Origin: Gammaproteobacteria bacterium | GTDB lineage: Bacteria; Pseudomonadota; Gammaproteobacteria; Arenicellales; JAJDZL01 | Direction: 5' to 3' | Assembly (NCBI GenBank): GCA_022823405.1 | Contig: JAJDXD010000166.1 | Location: 1-34,377, forward strand | DNA length: 34,377 bases | Shown here: one piece after another, positions 26,930-34,377 of the stretch | Layout: every line of letters starts with the position of its first letter | Position numbering within the stretch: position 1 is the first letter of the stretch | Program-made: the position numbers and the translations under genes | Notes under the pieces: generated by a model | Seen by the model: the letters and a program-made list of their open reading frames with translations, nothing else | Told to the model about the DNA's origin: nothing | The model's database searches: none

Positions 26930-28171
26930 CTAACTGAATTTTCTGAATGCAAGTGACCCGTTTGTTCCACCAAATCCAAAGGAATTTGATAGTGCGCCAC
27001 CTATTTTTGTATCACGTGCCGTGTGAGGTACATAATCAAGATCACATTGTGGGTCAGGATCATCAAGATTAATCGTTGGAGGTGCTACTTGATGATAAAT
27101 CGCCAGCACTGTGTGTATTGCTTCAACTCCTCCTGCCGCACCCAATAAATGTCCGACCATTGATTTGGAAGAACTGACTGCGAGATTGAATGCATGGTCA
27201 CCAAACAACTTTTTGACCGCCATCGTTTCCGCAATGTCCCCCTGTGGTGTTGAAGTACCATGCGCGTTGATATAGTCAATTTCGTCAGTATTTGTTCTAC
27301 CGCTTCTTAATGCATTTGTCATGCATCTAACCGCCCCGTCACCATCCGGTGATGGTGCAGTGACATGGTGAGCGTCCCCGCTCATTCCAAAGCCTGTCAA
27401 TTCTGCATAAATCCTGGCACCTCGACGCTTGGCACTCTCGAGTTCCTCAAGTACCAGAATACCAGCACCTTCTCCGATAACAAACCCATCGCGGCCCAAA
27501 TCCCAAGGTCGGCTCGCTGCTTCAGGGTCATCATTCCTTCGACTGAGTGCACGCGCGTTGGCAAATCCCGCGACCGATGTTGGTGTAATAGCTGCTTCAG
27601 TTCCGCCGGCAACCATTGCATCTGCATCGCCAAATTGAATCAGTCGCGCAGCTTCTCCGATTGCGTGTGTTCCTGTCGTACATGCAGTGGTTACTGCAAT
27701 GTTTGGCCCTCTCAATCCATAGCTGATCGAGATATTGCCGGCCGCCATGTTGATGATTGACATGGGGATGTAAAATGGAGAAATTCGTCGTACACCCTGC
27801 TCGTGTTTTTGTATGGTTGTGGCTTCAATCGTCGTAACCCCACCTATACCTGCACCAACATAAACACCAACAAGGTCCATGTCAATATTGGAATCCAACA
27901 GACCAGAATCCTTGATTGCCTCACCGGCAGCACACATGCTGAACTGAATAAACCGGTCCATTCTTCGGGCATCTTTGGCCGGTAGGTGATCACTTGGATT
28001 GAAATTGTCTACTTCTCCGGCAATGGTGACCGAAAATCCAGTCGTGTCAAACAAGGTGATGTTGCCCAATCCACTCTTCCCCGCGACCAAGTTCTCCCAA
28101 TTCTCGGGAACTCCATAACCAATAGGTGAGATAGCACCAAGGCCAGTAACTACTACACGACGGCCTTCCAT
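26930..28171 (-). CDS. fabF: 3-oxoacyl-ACP synthase II (FabF)
   Basis: A 413-residue condensing enzyme that extends acyl chains with malonyl-ACP. The Cys-His-His triad is seen in TTACTTGTHAIGEA (around residue 165), INAHGTSTPQGD (around 305) and KSMVGHLLGAAG (around 340). VVVTGLGAISPIG at the start and SFGFGGTNGSLAF at the end are normal. It is 89 bases downstream of acpP on the same strand. Confidence 0.97.
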   Translation of the reverse strand: MEGRRVVVTGLGAISPIGYGVPENWENLVAGKSGLGNITLFDTTGFSVTIAGEVDNFNPSDHLPAKDARRMDRFIQFSMCAAGEAIKDSGLLDSNIDMDLVGVYVGAGIGGVTTIEATTIQKHEQGVRRISPFYIPMSIINMAAGNISISYGLRGPNIAVTTACTTGTHAIGEAARLIQFGDADAMVAGGTEAAITPTSVAGFANARALSRRNDDPEAASRPWDLGRDGFVIGEGAGILVLEELESAKRRGARIYAELTGFGMSGDAHHVTAPSPDGDGAVRCMTNALRSGRTNTDEIDYINAHGTSTPQGDIAETMAVKKLFGDHAFNLAVSSSKSMVGHLLGAAGGVEAIHTVLAIYHQVAPPTINLDDPDPQCDLDYVPHTARDTKIGGALSNSFGFGGTNGSLAFRKFS

Positions 28172-28260
28172 TGGCTAATCAGTGGCGGGGAAGAAATAAT
28201 GCAGTGTGCGTATCGAAACGATGACTTCAACTGGTTTCGCTTAAACCACAATCAAGAGGC

Positions 28261-28524
28261 TCAACCTTTGAAGTTCGCTTCAATGAAATCCACAGCTGAT
28301 CCGACAGTGGTTATGCTTTCCTGTATATCATCCGGAATATCCAGGTCGAATTCCTGTTCTAATTCCATCACGAGTTCTACGGTATCTAATGAATCCGCGT
28401 GTAAATCATCAGTAAATGACGTGTCTCGAGTGACCACAGGAGGGGGATTTGTGTTCTCACACAACTTTTCGATTACAAGTTGAATGACTCGTTGTTCAAT
28501 TGTTTCCTGACCGCTGCCGTCCAT
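28261..28524 (-). CDS. acpP: Acyl carrier protein
   Basis: An 87-residue acyl carrier protein for fatty acid synthesis. Phosphopantetheine attaches to Ser45 in HADSLDTVELVMELEQEF. The start at 28524 (MDGSGQETIEQRV) has a clear GGAGG nine bases upstream, which rules out the longer frame. The usual G-A-D-S-L is H-A-D-S-L here, and the N-terminus is about ten residues longer than E. coli's. It lies between fabG and fabF in the standard order. Confidence 0.94.
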   Translation of the reverse strand: MDGSGQETIEQRVIQLVIEKLCENTNPPPVVTRDTSFTDDLHADSLDTVELVMELEQEFDLDIPDDIQESITTVGSAVDFIEANFKG

Positions 28525-28619
28525 TAATGAATACCTCCGAGAAAGTAAGGTTAATTGAAGATTGGTAACACTAACCAAATAAAAATTGTATATCGAATTG
28601 CTGAATCTATTATCAATGG

Positions 28620-29369
28620 TCAGTGTCGAATCATACCGCCATCAACAAAAATTGTTGAGCCGGTAATATAAGAACTTTGCGATGATGCAAGAAAAACTAC
28701 AGCGTTGGCGACTTCCTCGGGTTGCCCCATCCGACCCATTGGAATATTGCCAAGCAAATTATCGCGCACCCTCTCATCAAGTTCGTTGGTCATGTCTGTG
28801 TCAATGAACCCAGGCACAACCATATTTACGGTCACATTTCGGGTAGCAATTTCCATAGCGAGGGACTTTGAAAAGCCTAGTATTGCAGACTTTGAGGCTG
28901 AGTAGTGTGCCTGTCCAATATTACCAACGTGTCCGACAACGGAAGAAACGTTGATAATCCTTCCGTATCGCTGCCTCATCATTCCTCGCATAAAAGTCTT
29001 GCACATTCTGTATACAGAATTGAGATTGGTCTCGATAATCTCTTCCCACTCTGCATCCTTGATTCGCATCACCAGGTTGTTTCGAGAAATACCTGCGTTA
29101 TTGACCAGAACACTCACAGCACCATACTTTTCTTGAATTTTCGCCTGGAGTTCGACAATAGAATCGACATCGTTGACATTAAGACGCATCCCCTCGCCCG
29201 ACGCTCCTGCAGTATTCAGATATTCGGTAATTTGAGCCGCCCCACTGTCAGTTGTGCCTGTGCCAATTACTACGCCATTCTCGGTTGCAAAAGACTCAGC
29301 CACTGCGCGGCCAATTCCTCGGGTCGCACCAGTGATCAAACAGATTTTGTCAGACAGAAGATCAGTCAT
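28620..29369 (-). CDS. fabG: 3-oxoacyl-ACP reductase FabG
   Basis: A 249-residue SDR that reduces 3-oxoacyl-ACP with NADPH. It contains [47 protein letters not shown] and [12 protein letters not shown], all as in FabG. Its start is one base after the fabH stop, leaving no space for fabD, which lies between them in E. coli. Confidence 0.97.
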   Translation of the reverse strand: MTDLLSDKICLITGATRGIGRAVAESFATENGVVIGTGTTDSGAAQITEYLNTAGASGEGMRLNVNDVDSIVELQAKIQEKYGAVSVLVNNAGISRNNLVMRIKDAEWEEIIETNLNSVYRMCKTFMRGMMRQRYGRIINVSSVVGHVGNIGQAHYSASKSAILGFSKSLAMEIATRNVTVNMVVPGFIDTDMTNELDERVRDNLLGNIPMGRMGQPEEVANAVVFLASSQSSYITGSTIFVDGGMIRH

Positions 29370-29370
29370 T

Positions 29371-30339
29371 CTAGAATGTCAATAATGCGGAACCCCAAGT
29401 AAATCCGCCACCAAATCCTTCGATCAAAATAGTATCACCTGTATTTATCCGCCCATCGCGAACGGCTGCATCCAAAGCCAGCGGAATTGAGGCAGCCGAA
29501 GTATTTCCATGCCGATTTATTGTAACGATTACTTTCTCCATCGGTATGCCCAATCGTTTGGCTGTCGCAGTAATAATTCGAATATTTGCCTGATGAGGTA
29601 TCAACCAGTCAATCTGATCAACAACTGCTTCGTTGGCCTCAAGTGCTTCGACTGCAATTTGTTCCATACATTTAACAGCAATTTTGAAAACCTCACCGCC
29701 CTGCATCTGTGTATAGGCGGAACCATTTATAACCTGATCAAAATTTCGGGAAACGCCTACTGGTACACTCAACAGGTCTTTGTATGTTCCGTTAGCCCGC
29801 AAGTGGGTGGAATGGATTCCTGGTGTGCCCGAAGCTTCCAATACGACAGCACCTGCACCGTCTCCAAATAATACACATGTTGTTCGATCTGTCCAATCGA
29901 TGATTCGGGAGAAGGTTTCTGCGCCAATAACCAATGCCCGGCTTGCACAATTGGTACGAATAAATTTATCAGCAATATCAATGGCATATAAAAATCCGGC
30001 ACAAACTGCCTGCACATCAAACGCAGGTGAATTACGGATACCCAAACGCTCCTGTAATATGCAGGCCGTACTAGGAAATACTTGGTCCGCCGTGGTTGTC
30101 GCTACAACGATAAGGTCAATTTCAGAGGCATCAAAGCGACCTGATTCCATTGCGGCATAAACTGCCTGTTCTGCCAGGTCGCAGGTTGTTTCATCAGAAT
30201 GAGCGATGTGTCGTTGTTCAATGCCCGTTCTTGAAAATATCCAATCATGATTGGTGTCAACCATTTTTTCAAGGTCATAGTTTGTTACGACTCCGGTCGG
30301 TAGATAGCTACCAGTTGCAATAATCTTTGAGAAACTCAT
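29371..30339 (-). CDS. fabH: 3-oxoacyl-ACP synthase III (FabH)
   Basis: A 322-residue enzyme that starts fatty acid synthesis from acetyl-CoA and malonyl-ACP. Catalytic Cys113 is in AVCAGFLYA, with His in [10 protein letters not shown] and Asn in [29 protein letters not shown] ends the protein. The start overlaps the plsX stop by four bases. Confidence 0.97.
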   Translation of the reverse strand: MSFSKIIATGSYLPTGVVTNYDLEKMVDTNHDWIFSRTGIEQRHIAHSDETTCDLAEQAVYAAMESGRFDASEIDLIVVATTTADQVFPSTACILQERLGIRNSPAFDVQAVCAGFLYAIDIADKFIRTNCASRALVIGAETFSRIIDWTDRTTCVLFGDGAGAVVLEASGTPGIHSTHLRANGTYKDLLSVPVGVSRNFDQVINGSAYTQMQGGEVFKIAVKCMEQIAVEALEANEAVVDQIDWLIPHQANIRIITATAKRLGIPMEKVIVTINRHGNTSAASIPLALDAAVRDGRINTGDTILIEGFGGGFTWGSALLTF

Positions 30340-31352
30340 AAGGAACTCGCAGCAAGAATAGATATCTGTTCATTTATTCTTGCAGGCACTTTATTCTTAA
30401 CTTCATTCACCGCTTTACGCAGTGCATGTTGAAATGCCAGCTGATCTGCCGCTCCGTGGCTCTTGATGACTGATCCAGTCAATCCGATTAGTGCTGCACC
30501 GTTATAAACCCTTGGATCAATTCTATTTTTTGTGCGTCTGAATGCAGGTCGGGCAGCCAGCGCCGCCAACTTGCTCATGAAACTTCTCTCAAATTCTTCA
30601 CGTAATGTACTCTGAATAAAATGTGAGACCCCTGCACCGGTTTTAATGACCACGTTGCCAGAAAATCCGTCACAAACGATCACATTCATATCGCCAGAAA
30701 AAATTCTATCACCTTCTATGTATCCTTGATAATTTAGTTCACTTGCCTCAAACAGTGCGGCAGCTTCCTTGATCGTTTGATTACCTTTAATCGCTTCAAT
30801 TCCGATATTCAATAGTGCAACTTTTGGCTTGTCAATGCCCTCCATGTATTTGACAAATGTCGTACCCATAACGCCAAATTGAAACAATACCTGGGCCGAG
30901 CACTCAACATTTGCACCTAGATCCAGAACGTTAACGAATCCGTCGACAGTTGGAACCTGTCCAATAATAGCGGGACGATGTATTCCTGGCAGGGGTCGCA
31001 GAATAACGTGAGCAATTGCAGTCAGCGCACCTGTGTTTCCGGCACTGACGCAGGCACTGGCTGAGCCCGATTTGACAAGATCCATCGCGACGCGCATTGA
31101 GGAGTCTCTCTTCCTGCGGAGCGCGAAAGTTGGTGAGTCATCCATCTCAACCGTTTCGGAAGCATGATGAATTTTGATACGGGAGGAGTCTGTGTGGTTG
31201 TGCTGGTCTATCAGCGCTTCGAGTTGCACCTGATCTCCAACCAAAACAAACTGCAAGTCAGTGTCGTCGGACAGTGCAGCGATGGTGGCAGGCACTGTAA
31301 TTTGCGGCCCAAAATCCCCGCCCATCGCATCGACCGCAATGGAATCTACCAT
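30336..31352 (-). CDS. plsX: Phosphate acyltransferase PlsX
   Basis: A 338-residue peripheral membrane enzyme that turns acyl-ACP into acyl-phosphate for phospholipid synthesis. AVDAMGGDFGPQITVPA at the start, SAGNTGALTAIA (about residues 101-112) and CDGFSGNVVIKT are family motifs. It lies 67 bases after rpmF and is translationally coupled to fabH, the standard arrangement. Confidence 0.97.
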   Translation of the reverse strand: MVDSIAVDAMGGDFGPQITVPATIAALSDDTDLQFVLVGDQVQLEALIDQHNHTDSSRIKIHHASETVEMDDSPTFALRRKRDSSMRVAMDLVKSGSASACVSAGNTGALTAIAHVILRPLPGIHRPAIIGQVPTVDGFVNVLDLGANVECSAQVLFQFGVMGTTFVKYMEGIDKPKVALLNIGIEAIKGNQTIKEAAALFEASELNYQGYIEGDRIFSGDMNVIVCDGFSGNVVIKTGAGVSHFIQSTLREEFERSFMSKLAALAARPAFRRTKNRIDPRVYNGAALIGLTGSVIKSHGAADQLAFQHALRKAVNEVKNKVPARINEQISILAASSL

Positions 31353-31419
31353 GTTAAGTCAACCAGCCTCGTTGAGGCGGATATTGAATCAAATAACCAG
31401 CGGGATTTAAGCTGGCTTA

Positions 31420-31614
31420 CTATTCTTCCTCGTCCGAGATCAGTTCTTCTGGCAATACCCGCTTGCCACGATAATAACCATCATTGGAAACATGGTGACG
31501 CCTGTGCAATTCACCAGTCTCTGGTTCAATCGACAGAGTTGGCTTGCTAAGTGCGTGATGTGAGCGACGCATATTACGCATAGATTTGGACTTTTTTCTT
31601 TGTTGTACGGCCAC
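31420..31614 (-). CDS. rpmF: Large ribosomal subunit protein bL32
   Basis: A 64-residue, very basic ribosomal protein with the bL32 opening [20 protein letters not shown] and the conserved [15 protein letters not shown] near the end. It has no cysteines, so it is the zinc-free form. It is the first gene of the fatty-acid cluster here. The DUF177 gene yceD, its normal upstream partner, is absent. Confidence 0.96.
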   Translation of the reverse strand: MAVQQRKKSKSMRNMRRSHHALSKPTLSIEPETGELHRRHHVSNDGYYRGKRVLPEELISDEEE

Positions 31615-32002
31615 TTTGTTTCCTCAAACTAATGGTTGTAATGGACTACTCTTTCGGTATTCTTGAATTTTTATTGATTTCTGGCTCGAACTCCAGTATT
31701 TGAAATCGTTTCAAACTGCTGTCAATATCAATAAATTCCGATAATACACTGTCATCAGCCAAACAGATTTACGAGCACGGAATTTCATACAATATTTATG
31801 AAACTCCTTGGCAGAGCACTTAAGGCTTACGGAAAATCCCCCTTAACCGATGCAAGCATCCTACCTGCCCGTATCCCTTACAAGTTCTTGTAATGTATAT
31901 CGAAGCAGCTTTGAAATACGAACATTATAAAGCAAAACAGAAAGCGTACATTTTGAGCCAATTGGCAATCTGACGCTATAAATTAGCGTGCCATTCTGAC
32001 AA
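31615..32002. other. Gene-free spacer between rpmF and maf, where yceD would be expected
   Basis: 388 bases with no coding sequence I can support on either strand. It must contain the promoters for rpmF (minus) and maf (plus). On the plus strand TTGAGC (31953-31958) and TATAAA (31977-31982), 18 bases apart, form a fair promoter 20 bases before maf. I saw no remnant of yceD. Confidence 0.5.
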
Positions 32003-32632
32003 GTGAGTAAAAGTCTAATGATCGATCATATAACGGACAGAATTTCGCATAACACTCAAATTGTGCTTGCATCATCATCCGAGGCTCGCCGAAAAGTACT
32101 GGAAAAACTCGAAATTCCGTTCGAGATATTCAAACCGAGCGTCGATGAATCTCCTAAATCAGGCGAATCACCACAGCAGTTGGTTAAACGCTTATCCGTT
32201 AAAAAGGCCCGCACTGCAACTGCCCGCTATCCTGATCACCTGGTAATTGGTTCAGATCAAGTTGCTGTTGTGGGTGATCAAATTCTCGGTAAACCTGCAA
32301 ATCGGGAGTGTGCGATTTCTCAACTCGAACTCATGTCAAAAAAAGAAGTGGTGCTACTGACAGGATTAGCACTGATCAATACAGGAACAGGCAATGTTCA
32401 GTCAGACGTTATCCCCTACCGTGTCGAATTTCGCAATCTAACTCGCTCAATGATTGAGAATTACATTGATATGGATGAGCCTTACGATTGTGGCGGAAGT
32501 TTGCGTTCAGAAGGACTCGGAATCGTGCTGTTAAAGCGATTTGATGGGACGGACCCCAATGCCCTGTTGGGACTCCCCCTCATCCGCCTTATTGACATGT
32601 TGGCATGTGAAGGAATTTCAATTCTACAGTAG
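32003..32632 (+). CDS. Maf/YceF nucleotide pyrophosphatase
   Basis: A 209-residue Maf-family protein; YceF-type members hydrolyse modified nucleotides such as 7-methyl-GTP. QIVLASSSEARRKVLEKL (about residues 20-37) is the substrate loop. VIGSDQVAVVGDQILGKP (about 86-103) contains the catalytic Asp. DEPYDCGGSLRSEGLGI resembles the YceF ending (where CAGSFKSEGLG is usual). The start is GTG 32003; an in-frame ATG at 32018 is possible. It is on the opposite strand to rpmF, unlike the co-oriented E. coli arrangement. Confidence 0.92.
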   Translation: MSKSLMIDHITDRISHNTQIVLASSSEARRKVLEKLEIPFEIFKPSVDESPKSGESPQQLVKRLSVKKARTATARYPDHLVIGSDQVAVVGDQILGKPANRECAISQLELMSKKEVVLLTGLALINTGTGNVQSDVIPYRVEFRNLTRSMIENYIDMDEPYDCGGSLRSEGLGIVLLKRFDGTDPNALLGLPLIRLIDMLACEGISILQ

Positions 32633-32640
32633 AAAAAATA

Positions 32641-33021
32641 CTAGGACTTCTCAGTACGATAGATTTCAAAGCGCTCGTCATCCAGAACGACCTTTGAATC
32701 GACTTCTTTTACCGATATAGCAATGAGCGAAGCGCCATAACAAGGACCATTCACACAGACGCCGGTTTTTGGTTCATAAAGTGCACCATGATTGCTGCAG
32801 ATCAGATATTCACCAGAAGTATCGAAGTATTCAGCATCATCCCAGTCCAATTCCAGCATCATGTGAGCACAACGATTCAAATATGCATAAATCGAATCTT
32901 CAAAACGAACCACAAAAGCTGGTGTGGGCTGTGAACCGACGGTTAAGTTGAACTTGACTCCGGTTCCTCCGGATTTAAGATCGTCTGAATTGCAGATCAC
33001 GTGAAATTTATTTGAACTCAT
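32641..33021 (-). CDS. Small Rieske-type [2Fe-2S] protein
   Basis: A 126-residue soluble protein consisting of one Rieske domain. The cluster ligands are in RCAHMMLELDW (Cys-x-His) and ICSNHGALYEPKTGVCVNGP (Cys-x2-His). The start at 33021 overlaps the rluC stop as ATGA and has an AGAGGAAG about nine bases upstream, so it is preferred to the longer frame starting at 33042. Rieske ferredoxins are often found beside rluC and maf in Gammaproteobacteria; their partner is unknown. Confidence 0.9.
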   Translation of the reverse strand: MSSNKFHVICNSDDLKSGGTGVKFNLTVGSQPTPAFVVRFEDSIYAYLNRCAHMMLELDWDDAEYFDTSGEYLICSNHGALYEPKTGVCVNGPCYGASLIAISVKEVDSKVVLDDERFEIYRTEKS

Positions 33022-33998
33022 TGGAATACTTCCTCTTGACAACCCAATTGATTGATGACTGCTGTAAGGTCGGCGGGCAGTTCCGACTCAAACATTACCT
33101 GTTGTTTACTGATTGGGTGAATGATCGAAACTCTACTTGCATGCAGAAACATACGTTTTAGTCCCATAGCCTGCATATTGCGATTAAAGTCACGGTCGCC
33201 ATATTTTCTGTCACCGGCAATAGGCTGTCCGATGTGTACTGCGTGCTGACGCGCCTGATGTGTTTTGCCTGTAAGGAGTTCGATGCTCACCAATGCGCAA
33301 CTGCGAAAATTGCGAACCGGAGAAAAATAACTTACTGATGCGGTGGCAGATTGGCGTTTCCCTGAGTTCTTTGAGTGATTGACCGGTGAAGTTTCCACGC
33401 ACCTTTCTGATGGATATTCCCATCTGTCTTTGAGCAACGCCAGATAGTGTTTACTCAATGAATGTGAAGGCCCTTCCCGACGCCATTGGGCCTGAAGATA
33501 TCTTAGTGCACGACTATTTTTAGCTAGTATCAAAACTCCTGATGTATCTTTGTCCAATCGATGCACGAGTTCGATACCTGGTTCATTCTTTCGCATCAAC
33601 TTCATTGCTTCAATCAGTCCGAAATTGTGTCGGGTGCCAGAGTGTACAGCAATGCCAGCAGGTTTGTCGAGAACAATCAGACATTCGTCTTCAAATAGAA
33701 TTTGCTGTACCGCATCTTTCAACTTTGGACTGATTTCACCGACAAATTCCTTTTTACGTGTAATTACTGGGGGCACCCTCACCCGATCACCCAACTTGAG
33801 TCGCCGGCCAGCTTTAGCTCTTCCGCTATTGACTCGTACTTGTCCCGTTCGAATGAGATTGTAAATATGGCTGTGCGGTACACCCTGCAAAATGCTGATC
33901 AGAAAATTGTCTAACCGACGGTTTTCGGAATCCGCATCAATTTCGATCTGATTGACTGACGCGTAGTCACACTTTTGACTCTGAGGCATTTTGAACAT
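33018..33998 (-). CDS. rluC: 23S rRNA pseudouridine synthase RluC
   Basis: A 326-residue RluA-family enzyme. In E. coli, RluC makes pseudouridines 955, 2504 and 2580 of 23S rRNA. The N-terminal S4 domain (RRLDNFLISILQGVPHSHIY, about residues 28-47) binds RNA. The catalytic Asp is in ELVHRLDKDTSGVLI, followed by LTGKTHQARQHAVHIG. Start ATG 33998 is used; another in-frame ATG is three codons inside. Downstream genes follow the E. coli-like rluC-maf-rpmF neighbourhood. Confidence 0.95.
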   Translation of the reverse strand: MFKMPQSQKCDYASVNQIEIDADSENRRLDNFLISILQGVPHSHIYNLIRTGQVRVNSGRAKAGRRLKLGDRVRVPPVITRKKEFVGEISPKLKDAVQQILFEDECLIVLDKPAGIAVHSGTRHNFGLIEAMKLMRKNEPGIELVHRLDKDTSGVLILAKNSRALRYLQAQWRREGPSHSLSKHYLALLKDRWEYPSERCVETSPVNHSKNSGKRQSATASVSYFSPVRNFRSCALVSIELLTGKTHQARQHAVHIGQPIAGDRKYGDRDFNRNMQAMGLKRMFLHASRVSIIHPISKQQVMFESELPADLTAVINQLGCQEEVFQ

Positions 33999-34377
33999 TA
34001 AGAAAGTTAGAACTTGAAGATTTCCACTGTCTCAATATATTTTGAATTTACCGGAGGCTAAGGTGCTTTCTTCTACGCCTGAATAACTCTAATCGGAAAC
34101 TAGAGATTCAGAAACAACTAATAGCCTAGTTTTTCAATGAGATCTAATTGCTCCCATGATCACCCAATGGGGGACGAACTTACCTCTAACAACAACCTAA
34201 ACACAATGCAATGGACCTTGAAAATTATAAAACCTTCGACAGTTCCCACACTAACGCCGAAATTCCTACACAGCAATTGGATTAGATCGTTCCATTTAAT
34301 GTGGAACGATTTGGATATGTTAGGCATATCTCCTTGTTAAATATACATATTATCGTTCCATGCTAAATGTAGATACG
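33999..34377. other. Gene-free region upstream of rluC, possibly the start of an rne leader
   Basis: 379 bases at the right end without a supportable gene. In E. coli, rluC is divergent from rne, whose mRNA has a long structured leader, so this may be the equivalent region. It contains a perfect 9-base hairpin: ATCGTTCCA at 34286-34294 and TGGAACGAT at 34302-34310, extendable by a G-T and an A-T pair. A second copy of ATCGTTCCAT lies at 34352-34361. Whether rne follows is outside the window. Confidence 0.4.

Noticed and set aside
34137..34340. A 67-residue plus-strand open frame at the right end
   Set aside because: It has no family features and runs through the hairpin; it is more likely leader sequence.

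Overview
The window reads as a chromosome segment of a Gammaproteobacterium, probably a marine or otherwise aquatic lineage I cannot name more closely. Three blocks support this. The first is uvrC-pgsA followed by tRNA-Gly, tRNA-Cys and tRNA-Leu, the same order as uvrC-pgsA-glyW-cysT-leuZ in E. coli. The second is rluC / maf / rpmF-plsX-fabH-fabG-acpP-fabF-mltG-tmk-holB-tatD. The third is a close-packed lpxK-kdsB envelope operon. Base composition is moderate and AT-leaning, and many genes have weak Shine-Dalgarno sequences or GTG/TTG starts.

Layout. 1-114: the last codons of a transposase. 221-3163 (minus): a four-cluster ferredoxin, a DUF3306 protein and a DUF3305 protein, divergent from fdhD, forming a formate-dehydrogenase accessory block without the dehydrogenase itself. 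3244-7925 (plus): fdhD-lpxK-kdsB-LMW phosphatase-YkuD protein-nagZ, with gaps of 0-22 bases or 4-base overlaps, linking lipid A/Kdo synthesis and murein recycling. 8031-11521: efp divergent from uvrC-pgsA, then three tRNAs. 11522-13397: a scar of foreign DNA holding the decayed end of a serine recombinase next to tRNA-Leu, a PhnB-like VOC gene and a decayed transposase. 13474-14835: a LOG-family protein divergent from a phosphoribosyltransferase.

14882-20524 is the most notable region: six tightly packed genes that I read as a catabolic operon for 2,3-dihydroxypropane-1-sulfonate (DHPS) and sulfolactate. It has suyA and suyB (sulfolactate sulfo-lyase), a HisD-fold enzyme best read as HpsN, an SDR and a zinc alcohol dehydrogenase in the roles of HpsO/HpsP, and an extra LDH2-family dehydrogenase that probably acts on sulfolactate/sulfopyruvate. 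General pipelines would label several of these altronate dehydratase, histidinol dehydrogenase and malate dehydrogenase. No transporter, regulator or sulfite-disposal gene is beside them.

20530-23185 holds a degenerate methyltransferase-like protein, a bactofilin with a clear terminator, a long gene-free AT-rich stretch and a small membrane-anchored cupin. 23317-31614 (minus) is the fatty-acid/replication cluster. It lacks fabD, which normally sits between fabH and fabG. The rpmF-maf junction lacks yceD, and maf is divergent. The window ends with a Rieske protein overlapping rluC and a 379-base gene-free region that may be the start of an rne leader.
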